Shown here one piece after another: positions 53,074 to 61,073 of a stretch of 64,000 nucleotides of DNA. The translations under genes and the position numbers were made by a program. The notes below the pieces were generated by a model. It did no database searches, was not told where the DNA came from, and saw nothing but the letters and a program-made list of their open reading frames with translations. Each line of letters begins with the position of its first letter. The first letter of the stretch is position 1. The stretch is from positions 4,415,001 to 4,479,000 of the forward strand of contig NZ_CP039690.1 of NCBI RefSeq assembly GCF_005144885.1. The letters are read 5' to 3'. The DNA comes from Phreatobacter stygius. Its GTDB lineage: Bacteria; Pseudomonadota; Alphaproteobacteria; Rhizobiales; Phreatobacteraceae.

Positions 53074-53832
53074 ATGCGTTTTGCCGTGATCGCCGACGTC
53101 CACGGCAATGTGCTGGCGCTTGATGCCGTGCTGGCCGATATCGCCACCCGGGGTGTCGAGCGCATCGTCAATCTCGGCGATTGTGTCTCGGGCCCGCTCT
53201 GGCCGCGCGAGACCTGCGAGCGGCTGCGTGGCCTTGGCGTCACCACGGTGCGCGGCAATCACGACCGCTGGGTCGCCGCAGGCGAGCCGGCCGAGATGTA
53301 CCCATCCGACCGCTATGCCCATGACGCGTTGGACGACAGCCATCGCCACTGGCTCGGCGGCCTGCCGCATATGGTCGATTTCGATGTCGGCGGCGTCCTG
53401 GTCCGCGCCTTTCACGCAACACCCGCCGATGACAACGTCTATCTGACCGAGGAAGTCGTCGGCGGACGGCTGGCCTTGGCTTCGCCGGCCGACATCGCCG
53501 CGCGGCTCGGCGATATTCAGGGCGCCGGCCTGGTGCTCTGCGGCCACAGCCACGTGCCGCGCCTGCTGCAGGCGCCGGAGAGCCCGGCGCTCATCGTCAA
53601 TCCCGGCAGTGTCGGCGGCCCTGCCTATGACGATCCGACCGAACCGCACCCGCATGTCTCCGAAGCGGGCTCGCCGCACGCCCGCTACGGGTTGATCACG
53701 GTCGAGGGCGGGACGGTGACGGCGGCCGACCTGATCGCGGTGACCTATGACTGGACGGCGGCCGCCGACCGTGCCGCCGCCAATGGCCGCGCCGAATGGG
53801 CACGCGCGCTCGCCACCGGCTTCATCCGCTGA
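53074..53832 (+). CDS. metallophosphoesterase (YfcE/DUF2437-like)
   Basis: 252 residues from the ATG at 53074, with GGAG six bases ahead. The calcineurin-like metal motifs are complete: AVIADVHGN, VNLGDCVSGPLWP, VRGNHDRWV, and CGHSHVPRL near residue 155. Such enzymes cleave phosphodiesters or phosphomonoesters, and PrpE-like members act on nucleotides; the substrate is unknown. The C-terminus (TYDWTAAADRAAANGR) is the usual helix of this group. It converges with the aminotransferase gene, 24 bp apart. Confidence 0.88.
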   Translation: MRFAVIADVHGNVLALDAVLADIATRGVERIVNLGDCVSGPLWPRETCERLRGLGVTTVRGNHDRWVAAGEPAEMYPSDRYAHDALDDSHRHWLGGLPHMVDFDVGGVLVRAFHATPADDNVYLTEEVVGGRLALASPADIAARLGDIQGAGLVLCGHSHVPRLLQAPESPALIVNPGSVGGPAYDDPTEPHPHVSEAGSPHARYGLITVEGGTVTAADLIAVTYDWTAAADRAAANGRAEWARALATGFIR

Positions 53833-53856
53833 CCGGCCCGAGCGGGCACGGGCCGG

Positions 53857-55035
53857 TCACCCGAGCCATTTCGTCAGCCGCTTCACCGCCTCTTCCATGT
53901 CCGGGGTCGAGCCGGCGAAAGAGAAGCGCATCGCATGCATGCCGTTGAACGGATCGAAATCCGGTCCCGGCGTCGCCGCGACCCCGGTTTCGGCCAGCAT
54001 GCGGCGGGCGAAATCCAGGCTGTCATTGGTCAGGTGCCCGACATCGGCATAGATGTAGAAGGCGCCGTCGACCGGCAGCAGCCGGTCGAGCCCGGCCTTG
54101 GGCAGGCCCTCCAGAAGCACTTTGCGGTTGGCCGCGTAGCCGGCCTTGATCAGCTCCAGGTCCGCGGTCGCCTCGAAGGCGGCGAGGGCTGCGACCTGGC
54201 TGAGCTTGGGCGCCGAGATGAACAGGTTCTGCGCCAGGCATTCGATCGAGCGCACCAGGGTCTCCGGCACCACCATCCAGCCGATCCGCCAGCCGGTCAT
54301 GCAGTAATATTTCGAGAAGGAATTGATCACCACCACGTCGTTGGAGGTTTCCAGCGCGGTGGCGCAGGGCATGTCATAGGACAGCCCGTGATAGATCTCG
54401 TCCGAGATGAAACGGATGCCGAGATCCCGGGCCGCGCCGATCAGGGCCGAGAGCGCCTGCGGTGTCATCATCGTGCCGGTCGGATTGCCGGGGCTTGCCA
54501 CCAGGAGGCCGTTCAGCGGCTTCTTGGCATGTTCCGCCGCCAGCATGTCGGGCGTGATGGCGTAGCGTGTCGCGGCCGTGGTCTCGATGAACACCACCTC
54601 GCAGCCGAGCGCTTCCAGGATGTTCTTGTAAGCCGGATAGCCAGGGCTTGCGATCGCCACCCGGTCGCCGGCCTCGAACAGGGCCAGGAAGGACAGGATG
54701 AAGGCCGAGGACGAGCCCATGGTGACGGCGATGCGCTCGATCGGCACGGCGACGCCATGCGCATCGGCGTAATAGCGGGCGATCTGCTGGCGCAGTTCCG
54801 GGATGCCGAGCGCCAGCGTATAGCCGATCTGGCCCTCCATCAGCGCGCGCGCCGCGGCTTCGCGCACCACCAGCGGGGTGGGCGCGGCCGGTTGGCCAAC
54901 CTCCATATGGATGACGCTGCGCCCCTCGGCTTCGGCCTTGGCGGCCGCCGTCATCACGTCCATGACCAGGAACGGCGCCACCGATCCGCGCCGGGTCGGG
55001 GTAAGCAGCGATCGGGCAATGCCCTCGCGGGACAT
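53857..55035 (-). CDS. class I/II PLP-dependent aminotransferase
   Basis: 392 residues from the ATG at 55035 (GAGG six bases ahead); an ATG at 55050 is an alternative. The family landmarks are HMEVGQPAAPTP at the start, YTLALGIPELRQQIA, ASPGNPTGTMM and INSFSKYYCMTGWRIGW, in which SFSK holds the PLP Lys. It resembles the aspartate/aromatic aminotransferase fold I branch found in alphaproteobacteria. The donor and acceptor are not deducible. It is divergent from the M48 protease gene with a 228-bp gap that contains a 7-bp-arm inverted repeat. Confidence 0.88.
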   Translation of the reverse strand: MSREGIARSLLTPTRRGSVAPFLVMDVMTAAAKAEAEGRSVIHMEVGQPAAPTPLVVREAAARALMEGQIGYTLALGIPELRQQIARYYADAHGVAVPIERIAVTMGSSSAFILSFLALFEAGDRVAIASPGYPAYKNILEALGCEVVFIETTAATRYAITPDMLAAEHAKKPLNGLLVASPGNPTGTMMTPQALSALIGAARDLGIRFISDEIYHGLSYDMPCATALETSNDVVVINSFSKYYCMTGWRIGWMVVPETLVRSIECLAQNLFISAPKLSQVAALAAFEATADLELIKAGYAANRKVLLEGLPKAGLDRLLPVDGAFYIYADVGHLTNDSLDFARRMLAETGVAATPGPDFDPFNGMHAMRFSFAGSTPDMEEAVKRLTKWLG

Positions 55036-55147
55036 GGGTGACCTCGTCATGGTTTTGCCCGGATGGCCCAGCATAGCCATTCCGAGACTGGGATCGGCGG
55101 GGGCTGGCCTCCGCCGGAAACGGTTTTGCAACAGAGCTTTTCGCAAC

Positions 55148-55169
55148 AGCGCTTGGAGCGGGAAGCGCT
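55148..55169. repeat. inverted repeat in divergent promoter region
   Basis: AGCGCTT, eight bases, AAGCGCT. It lies 113 bases before the aminotransferase start and 95 bases before the protease start. It may be an operator or part of a dispersed palindrome; no second copy was noticed in the window. Confidence 0.4.
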
Positions 55170-55263
55170 CTAACATACCGTCTTGTCGAGGTCACGGTTC
55201 TCCCCCGAACGTGATCGGTAGCGCGTTGACCCTCGCGCATACGCTACGTAGGTTCCCGTCACG

Positions 55264-56646
55264 ATGACGTTTCGCCCGTTTCGCAGCCGTTTCGCAGCAT
55301 CGGCGCTCGCAGCTCTGGTTGCCGTCTCGACGGCAGCGCCGGCGCTTGCCCAGCCGCGCGGCTTGCCGATCGTTCGCGATACCGAGATCGAGAACCTGCT
55401 GCGTGACTATGCGCGGCCCTTGTTTCGGGCCGCCGGCGTCGGCGGCAGCCAGACCAATGTGGTGATCATCAACGATCGCGGCTTCAACGCCTTCGTCGCC
55501 AATGGCCGGCGCATCTTCGTCAATGCCGGCGCGATCATGGATTCCAGGACGCCGAACGAGCTGATCGGCGTGATGGCGCACGAGACCGGCCACATCGCCG
55601 GCGGCCATCTGGCACGCCTGCGCGAGGCGGTCGAGCGCGCCCAGATCATCGCCGTCATCGGCATGCTGGCCGGCGCCGGAGCGGTGGCCGCGGGCGCGGC
55701 CACCGGCGGGCGCAGCGGCATCGGCGAGGCGGCGCCCGGCGTGCTCATGGGCGGCCCGCATATCGCCATGCGCTCGCTCTTGTCCTATCAGCGCGGCGAG
55801 GAGGCCGCCGCCGACCGCGCCGCGATCAATTACCTCAATTCCACCGGCCAGTCGGCCAAGGGCATGGTCGAGACCTTCCGCCGGCTGCAGGACCAGACCA
55901 TGTTCGCCGCGCGCCAGGCCGATCCCTACATGATCAGCCATCCGATGCCGGCCGATCGTGTCGCCAATATCGAGCCGCTGGCCAAGGCGAGCCCGCATTA
56001 CAACGCGACCGATCCGGCCGACCGGGTCGCCCGCCATGATCTTGCCCGCGCCAAGCTTGCCGGTTTCGTCGAGCGCACCGACGCCATCACCCGGCGCTAC
56101 CCGCCAAGCGACACTTCGCTGCCGGCGCGTTATGCCCGCACCATCCAGATGTTCCGCTTCGGCGATCGCAACCGGGCGGCGGCGCTGGCCGACGACCTGA
56201 TCAGGTCGCAGCCGAACAATCCTTATTTCCACGAGATCAAGGGGCAGATCCTGCTGGAGACCGGCCTGCCCGGCCAGGCGCTCCCGCCGCTGCGCCGGGC
56301 CGTGTCGCTTGCGCCCAATTCCGGCCTGATCCGCATCATGCTCGGCCACGCCCTGGTCGCCACCGGCAACAATGCCGTGCTCGACGAGGCGATCCGCGAA
56401 TTGCGCCTGGCGCTGCAGCGCGAGCCGGAAGCCGCCGACGGCTACCGCCAGCTGGCCATTGCCTATGGCCGCAAGGGCGACCGCGGCCAGGCCGACCTTG
56501 CCGCGGCGCAGACCTCGCTCTACGAGGGCGACCTCGGGGCCGCGCGCGGGCTTGCCCGCCGGGCCCAGGCATCGCTTCCCGCCGGCTCGCCCGGCTGGCT
56601 TCGCGCCGAAGATATCGTCGCCCAGCGGCGCAACCAGCAGAACTGA
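55264..56646 (+). CDS. M48-family periplasmic metalloprotease with TPR domain (BepA-like)
   Basis: 460 residues. A Sec signal peptide covers about the first 28 residues (ending APALAQ). The zinc motif is MAHETGHIAGGH (HExxH) with the third ligand in SYQRGEEAAADRAAINYL. From about residue 270 the protein is made of tetratricopeptide repeats (HEIKGQILLETGLPGQALPPLRRAVSLAPNSG, then HALVATG). This arrangement matches BepA/YfgC, which checks outer-membrane protein assembly in the periplasm. The DsbA-type gene follows after 11 bp, so the two may act together on exported proteins. Confidence 0.9.
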   Translation: MTFRPFRSRFAASALAALVAVSTAAPALAQPRGLPIVRDTEIENLLRDYARPLFRAAGVGGSQTNVVIINDRGFNAFVANGRRIFVNAGAIMDSRTPNELIGVMAHETGHIAGGHLARLREAVERAQIIAVIGMLAGAGAVAAGAATGGRSGIGEAAPGVLMGGPHIAMRSLLSYQRGEEAAADRAAINYLNSTGQSAKGMVETFRRLQDQTMFAARQADPYMISHPMPADRVANIEPLAKASPHYNATDPADRVARHDLARAKLAGFVERTDAITRRYPPSDTSLPARYARTIQMFRFGDRNRAAALADDLIRSQPNNPYFHEIKGQILLETGLPGQALPPLRRAVSLAPNSGLIRIMLGHALVATGNNAVLDEAIRELRLALQREPEAADGYRQLAIAYGRKGDRGQADLAAAQTSLYEGDLGAARGLARRAQASLPAGSPGWLRAEDIVAQRRNQQN

Positions 56647-56657
56647 AGGCTTCCTCC

Positions 56658-57464
56658 ATGGATTTCCGTCCAATCGCTCTTGCCTTTGCCGCAGCGCTGA
56701 GCCTTGCGACCTCCGCCTTGGCCCAGACATCGGCCGCACCGCCAATGTCGACGGCGCCGGCCGTCCAGGTGACGCCCGAGGAACGCGCGCGGATCGAGGT
56801 GATCATCCGCGATTATCTCCTGAAGAATCCCGAAGTACTGCAGGAGGCGCTGGTCGAACTGGAGCGCCGCCAGGCGGCCAACGAGGAGCGCGCGCGTGGC
56901 GAGGCCTTCCAGGCCAACCGCCAGCAGCTCTACCGTTCCGCCAACCAGGTCGTGCTCGGCAATCCCCAGGGCGACGTCACCATCGTCGAGTTTTTCGACT
57001 ACAATTGCGGTTTCTGCAAACGCGCCATGGTCGAGACCATGGAGCTGGTCCGCCAGGACCGGCGCATCCGTCTGGTGCTGAGGGATTTCCCGGTGCTCGG
57101 ACCCGGTTCGGTCGAGGCATCTCAGGTGGCGCTCGCCCTCAAGATGCAGCTGCAGGGGCCCAAATATGAGGAATTTCACACCAAGCTGCTCGGCGGCCGC
57201 GGCCAGGCCAATCGCGCCCGCGCGCTCGAGGTCGCCCGTGAGGTCGGCGCCGATATGGCCCGCCTCGAGCGTGACATGAATGCCCCGCAGATCCGGGCCG
57301 AGCTGGCCGAGACGGCACGCCTGGCCGACCTCCTGCGGATCAACGGCACGCCGACCTACATCATCGGCGACGAGGTGGTGATCGGTGCCGTCGGCGTCGA
57401 GAAGCTGCGCGAAAATCTGGTGCGGGCCCGCGCCGGCTGCGCCCGCGAGGCCAATGTCTGCTGA
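56658..57464 (+). CDS. DsbA-family thiol-disulfide oxidoreductase
   Basis: 268 residues with a signal peptide (MDFRPIALAFAAALSLATSALAQ). A helical N-terminal segment (VTPEERARIEVIIRDYLLKNPEVLQEALVELERRQAANEERARGE) precedes the thioredoxin fold, as in ScsC- and BdbD-like proteins. The active site is FFDYNCGFCKRAM (C-G-F-C), and INGTPTYIIGDEV gives the cis-Pro loop. It forms or isomerises disulfide bonds in periplasmic proteins. It shares an operon with the M48 protease and is closed by the terminator at 57511. Confidence 0.9.
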   Translation: MDFRPIALAFAAALSLATSALAQTSAAPPMSTAPAVQVTPEERARIEVIIRDYLLKNPEVLQEALVELERRQAANEERARGEAFQANRQQLYRSANQVVLGNPQGDVTIVEFFDYNCGFCKRAMVETMELVRQDRRIRLVLRDFPVLGPGSVEASQVALALKMQLQGPKYEEFHTKLLGGRGQANRARALEVAREVGADMARLERDMNAPQIRAELAETARLADLLRINGTPTYIIGDEVVIGAVGVEKLRENLVRARAGCAREANVC

Positions 57465-57510
57465 AGCGGACCTGCCGCGCGACGTCGGCTGAGGGCCGTC
57501 ATGATGGTGT

Positions 57511-57542
57511 CTTGGCCGGCCCTGGGGCCGGCCAAGTGTTTT
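57511..57542 (+). terminator. strong Rho-independent terminator after the protease/DsbA operon
   Basis: CTTGGCCGGCCC (57511-57522), a two-base loop, GGGCCGGCCAAG (57525-57536), then TGTTTT. Twelve perfect stem pairs followed by a T-rich tail on the plus strand. It lies 47 bases after the DsbA-type stop and before the convergent NTF2-like gene. Confidence 0.85.
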
Positions 57543-57579
57543 GCAAGTGCATTGGACCGATCGCGACGGGTGGCGAACC

Positions 57580-57954
57580 TCAGTCGTGCGTCTCGTAGCG
57601 GTAGGATTTCGACACGACCTGCCAGCCGCTGTTGAGCTTCATCAGCACGAGATAGTCGGTGAAGAAGCGCGGCGGCAGCGCACATTTGACCTTCACGAAG
57701 GCGGTCGTTTCGTCCGAGCGGTCGACGGTCACGACGAAGTCGTGGCGCGGATGGCCCTGCGACTTGGGCGAGGTGCGCTGCCGCACCCGCTCGAGCCAGT
57801 CGGCATAGCTCAGCACGTTGAGCTCGCCCTTCTCGTGCCAGCGCAGGTCGGCGGACGGATGGAAAGCCTGGCCGAGCTTGTCGGCATCACATTCGTAGAG
57901 ACCATCGAGATAGAGCTGGATGACGGCTTCGGCGGTCGAACGGTCATAAGACAT
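57580..57954 (-). CDS. NTF2-like fold protein
   Basis: 124 residues. AEAVIQLYLDGLYECDADKLGQAFHPSADLRWHEKGELNVLSYADWLERV followed by FVVTVDRSDETTAFVKVKCALPPRFFTDYLVLMKLNSGWQVVSKSYRYE is the cone-like fold of the nuclear transport factor 2 superfamily (putative lumazine-binding subgroup). These small domains bind or isomerise small molecules; no catalytic residue can be named. It is monocistronic and transcribed against the protease operon. The next gene on the plus strand starts 278 bp upstream of its start. Confidence 0.85.
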   Translation of the reverse strand: MSYDRSTAEAVIQLYLDGLYECDADKLGQAFHPSADLRWHEKGELNVLSYADWLERVRQRTSPKSQGHPRHDFVVTVDRSDETTAFVKVKCALPPRFFTDYLVLMKLNSGWQVVSKSYRYETHD

Positions 57955-58232
57955 GGAATCGGCTCCGGAGGATGGTTTCGACGGTCTTGCCCAGGGCGCG
58001 TGGACATTCGCCCGGCGCGAAGACGCAAGCGAAACGAGATGTGGACGGTTGCGTCGTCAAAGCTCGGCGCAACCGTTCCGGGCCGGAGCAAATCACAAAG
58101 ACCGGCGCTTAGAAACAGCCGACGCGGCATGTTGCCTGCTTGCCGCGCGCACCCCTGGCAGCCATATTGCCGCAACTTGCGGGGGATCGACCGATCGCGC
58201 CCGGAGCCGTTCTTGCGTCTGGGAGACAAGAC

Positions 58233-58616
58233 ATGATCGAAGACCTCATCACCCGCGTGGCCGGCGCGGCGGGAATTGACAACGGGCTTGCCTCCAAGGC
58301 GGTCGGGCTCATTCTCGGCTTCCTGCAGAAGGAAGGTCCGGCCGAACCCGTCCAGCAGATGCTGGCGGCCCTGCCGGGCTCGACCGAACTGATCGACCAG
58401 GCCTCGGGTGGCGGTGGCGGCCTGATGGGCATGGTCGGCGGCATGATGGGCGGCGGCATCATGGGTCTCGGCGCCAATCTGATGGGTGCCGGCCTCGACA
58501 TGGGCCAGATCTCCACGGTCGGCAAGGAACTGGTTGCCTTCGGCCGCGAACATGCCGGCGAGGATGTCATGGGCCAGATCGTCGGCGGCACGCCGGGATT
58601 GTCGCAATTCGTTTGA
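58233..58616 (+). CDS. helical protein with Gly/Met-rich segment, unknown function
   Basis: 127 residues from the ATG at 58233 (GGAG eight bases ahead). The first 65 residues form amphipathic helices (MIEDLITRVAGAAGIDNGLASKAVGLILGFLQKEG). A stretch of Gly and Met follows (GGGGGLMGMVGGMMGGGIMGLGANLMGAG), then another helical part. The layout is reminiscent of DUF2780/DUF937-like proteins, but I cannot assign it firmly. The Gly/Met part might insert in membranes. The stop overlaps the next start (TGATG), so the two are coupled. The 278 bp between 57955 and 58232 contain no other gene that I can see. Confidence 0.65.
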   Translation: MIEDLITRVAGAAGIDNGLASKAVGLILGFLQKEGPAEPVQQMLAALPGSTELIDQASGGGGGLMGMVGGMMGGGIMGLGANLMGAGLDMGQISTVGKELVAFGREHAGEDVMGQIVGGTPGLSQFV

Positions 58617-59161
58617 TGGCTGGCTTATCCAAGGCGATCGCCTTCACGGCCGTGGCGCTGCTCGCCACGGCCACCACGGCCCTCGGCCAGACCGAACCCG
58701 CCGGTTGGCGCAACAGCGAGACCGACGGCCAGGTCCAGGCCTTCGTCTCCGCGCAGATGGGTGAGGGCGCGTCGGCCGCCACTGTCTATCTCGGCTTCTT
58801 TTGCGGGGCGCGGCCGGCGGTCCGGCTGCGCGGCCCGGTTGCCGGTGTTCGCCCGGGCGGCAAGGCCGAGCCGGTGTCGATTGCCTTCGAGGCGGGCGAC
58901 GACCTGTTCGTCACCAGTCTGGATGCGAGCTTTGGCGCGGCCGGGCCCGAGCGCGCTGAACTCGTCGCCGAGCGCGGCGTGATCGAGGCTGCCGATGTCG
59001 ACACGCTGCGCGACCTCGCCACCTTCCTGCGCGAGGCGACCGGCAGTGAGTTCAGTCTGCGCAGCGCCGCTCCGCCACTGGCCTTCAAGCTGTCCCTTGA
59101 GGGCGCCAAGGCGGCGCTCAGCCGCTATCTCGGCGCCTGTACGGCGCTGGCCAGGCAATAG
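58616..59161 (+). CDS. exported protein of unknown function
   Basis: 181 residues from the ATG at 58616. A signal peptide (MAGLSKAIAFTAVALLATATTALGQ) is followed by a mature domain with a strand-rich middle (ATVYLGFFCGARPAVRLRGPVAGVRPGG) and a helical end (DTLRDLATFLREATGSEFSLRSA, then GAKAALSRYLGACTALARQ). Two Cys (FFCGAR and GACTAL) could pair. No family is recognised. It is translationally coupled to the Gly/Met-rich protein gene and ends 81 bp before folP, so it may share transcription with the folate genes. Confidence 0.65.
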   Translation: MAGLSKAIAFTAVALLATATTALGQTEPAGWRNSETDGQVQAFVSAQMGEGASAATVYLGFFCGARPAVRLRGPVAGVRPGGKAEPVSIAFEAGDDLFVTSLDASFGAAGPERAELVAERGVIEAADVDTLRDLATFLREATGSEFSLRSAAPPLAFKLSLEGAKAALSRYLGACTALARQ

Positions 59162-59242
59162 TGCAACGCACGGCGTTCGCCGGCAGCTCCATGCTGTTGC
59201 GGGCGGGTTGACAGGTTGCGGGCGGGCGCTCAAAGCACCGCC

Positions 59243-60091
59243 ATGGCCGAGACATCGCCTTCAACAGCCGACGCGCCCGTGGGGCTGCTTGCAGCCCTGC
59301 TGGCGCTCGGGCGGCCGGCGGTCATGGGCATTCTCAACGTCACGCCCGATTCCTTTTCCGACGCCGGACAGTTCTTTGCGCCGGAGCGCGCGGTGGCTCA
59401 GGCCGCGCGCATGGCGGCGGACGGCGCCGACCTCCTCGATATCGGCGCCGAATCGACCAGGCCTTATGGCGGCGCCAGGCCGGTTTCGTTCGATGAGGAA
59501 ATCGCCCGGCTCGCGCCGGTGCTGCCTGATGTCATTCGCCTCGGCCGGCCGGTCTCGATCGACACGATCAAGGCCGGCGTCGCCCGCTGGGCGCTCGGCC
59601 AGGGCGCGGCCCTTGTCAACGATGTCTGGGGCCTGCAGCGCGATCCGGACATGGCCCATGTCGTCGCCGATCACGGCGTGCCTGTCATCGTCATGCATAA
59701 TCGCGACGGGGCCGATCCGGCGATCGACATCATGGCCGATATCGAGGCCTTTTTTCACCGCTCGCTCGCCATTGCCGACAAGGCCGGCATTCGGCGCGAC
59801 CGCATCGTGCTGGATCCTGGCATCGGCTTCGGCAAGACCCCGGCGCAGAGCATCGAGACCCTTGGCAAGCTCGACCGGCTGAAGCCCTTCGGCCTGCCCA
59901 TGCTGGTCGGCGCCTCGCGCAAGCGGTTCATCGACAGCGTGTCGCCGGCGCCGCCGGACCAGCGCATCGGCGGCTCGCTGGCGGCGCACCTGATCGCCAT
60001 GCAGGCGGGCGCGGCGATCATCCGGGCCCATGACGTGGCCGAAACCCTCCAGGCGCTGAAAGTCGCCCAAGCCATTGGCGAGGCACGATGA
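59243..60091 (+). CDS. folP: dihydropteroate synthase
   Basis: 282 residues from the ATG at 59243. VMGILNVTPDSFSDAG is the first pterin-binding signature and ADLLDIGAESTRPYGGARPVS the second, with the flexible loops 1 and 2 intact. DPGIGFGKTPAQSIETL and GASRKRFI follow. It joins dihydropterin pyrophosphate to p-aminobenzoate, the target of sulfonamides. The next gene, folB, overlaps its stop by four bases (ATGA). The ribosome site is weak. Length and motifs are standard. Confidence 0.95.
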   Translation: MAETSPSTADAPVGLLAALLALGRPAVMGILNVTPDSFSDAGQFFAPERAVAQAARMAADGADLLDIGAESTRPYGGARPVSFDEEIARLAPVLPDVIRLGRPVSIDTIKAGVARWALGQGAALVNDVWGLQRDPDMAHVVADHGVPVIVMHNRDGADPAIDIMADIEAFFHRSLAIADKAGIRRDRIVLDPGIGFGKTPAQSIETLGKLDRLKPFGLPMLVGASRKRFIDSVSPAPPDQRIGGSLAAHLIAMQAGAAIIRAHDVAETLQALKVAQAIGEAR

Positions 60092-60456
60092 CCGATCAGA
60101 TTTTCATCAAGGGGCTGGTGATCCATGCCCATCACGGCGTGATGGAACACGAAGGCAAGGTCGGCCAGCGCTTCGTCATCGATCTCGACCTGACCTGTGA
60201 CCTCAGCGAGGCGGCGCGGAGCGACCATCTGGCCGACACCGTATCCTATGCGGCGATCGCGGCTGAGACCGAACGGGCCTTCACGACGCGCAATTTCAAG
60301 CTTCTGGAGGCGGCGGCCGGCGCGGTTGCCGACGCCGTGCTCGACCATTTCCCAAAGATCCGCACCGTCCGTGTCACCGTTCACAAGCCGCACGCGCCGA
60401 TCGCCGCCATTTTCGACGATGTCGGGGTGGTGCTGACCCGCGGCCGGCATGATTGA
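60088..60456 (+). CDS. folB: dihydroneopterin aldolase
   Basis: 122 residues. DQIFIKGLVIHAHHGVMEHEGKVGQRFVIDLDLTCDL is the characteristic start, with Glu for the pterin ring in HHGVMEHE and the catalytic Lys expected in VTVHKPHAPI. It cleaves dihydroneopterin to hydroxymethyldihydropterin in the tetrahydrofolate route. Its start overlaps folP, and folK follows after 22 bp (or overlaps if the earlier ATG at 60449 is used). Confidence 0.95.
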   Translation: MTDQIFIKGLVIHAHHGVMEHEGKVGQRFVIDLDLTCDLSEAARSDHLADTVSYAAIAAETERAFTTRNFKLLEAAAGAVADAVLDHFPKIRTVRVTVHKPHAPIAAIFDDVGVVLTRGRHD

Positions 60457-60478
60457 GCGGCCGGAGGCCGGGAGCGCC

Positions 60479-60991
60479 ATGACCGAAGCGCTGGTCAGTC
60501 TCGGCGGCAATGTCGGTGACGTGCGCGCGACGCTCGACCGCGCGGTCCAGCTGTTCTGCGACGGCGTCGAGGTTCGGCTCGTCGCGCGTTCATCCGATTA
60601 CATGACGCCGCCCTGGGGCGTCACCGACCAGCCCGCCTTCGTCAATCTCTGCCTGGTGGTCAAGACCGCGCTGTCGCCGCGCCGGCTGCTCGAGCGAGCC
60701 CTAGCGGTCGAGGCGACGCTCGGCCGCGACCGCGCCCGGGCGCTCCGCTGGGGGCCGCGGCCGGTCGACATCGACCTGATCGCCTATGGCGATGTCAGCC
60801 TCGACGAACCGGACCTGCATTTGCCGCATCCGCGTCTGAGAGAACGCGCCTTCGTGCTGGTGCCGCTGGCCGAGATCGCGCCCGACCGGATCATTGACGG
60901 GGTCAGCGTAGGTGCCATGCTCGGCGGCATCGACGCCGGCGGCATCGACGCCGGCGGCATCGAGCGCCTGCCGCCACGGATCGCCCCCTGA
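60479..60991 (+). CDS. folK: HPPK, hydroxymethyldihydropterin pyrophosphokinase
   Basis: 170 residues from the ATG at 60479, chosen because GGGAG lies before it; the ATG at 60449 adds ten residues. ALVSLGGNVGDVRATLDRAV opens the fold. GPRPVDIDLIAYGDVSLDEPDLHLPHPRLRERAFVLVPLAEIAPD is the family signature with the two magnesium-binding Asp. It transfers pyrophosphate from ATP to the pterin for folP. The C-terminus is odd: a GGIDAGGIDAGGIE repeat produced by a 15-bp tandem duplication (60928-60960 region). Confidence 0.93.
   Translation: MTEALVSLGGNVGDVRATLDRAVQLFCDGVEVRLVARSSDYMTPPWGVTDQPAFVNLCLVVKTALSPRRLLERALAVEATLGRDRARALRWGPRPVDIDLIAYGDVSLDEPDLHLPHPRLRERAFVLVPLAEIAPDRIIDGVSVGAMLGGIDAGGIDAGGIERLPPRIAP
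60928..60962 (+). repeat. 15-bp tandem repeat inside the folK 3' end
   Basis: GGCATCGACGCCGGC occurs twice, with a third partial copy (GGCATCGA), and encodes repeated G-I-D-A-G near the protein end. It adds a flexible tail beyond the usual HPPK fold. Confidence 0.75.
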
Positions 60992-61073
60992 TTTTGCGAT
61001 TTGCTCCATCGACTGTCCTGATCCGTCCAAAGGCCGCCTTTCGAAAGTCACGTCTTCGTGGCATCGAAGCTGC

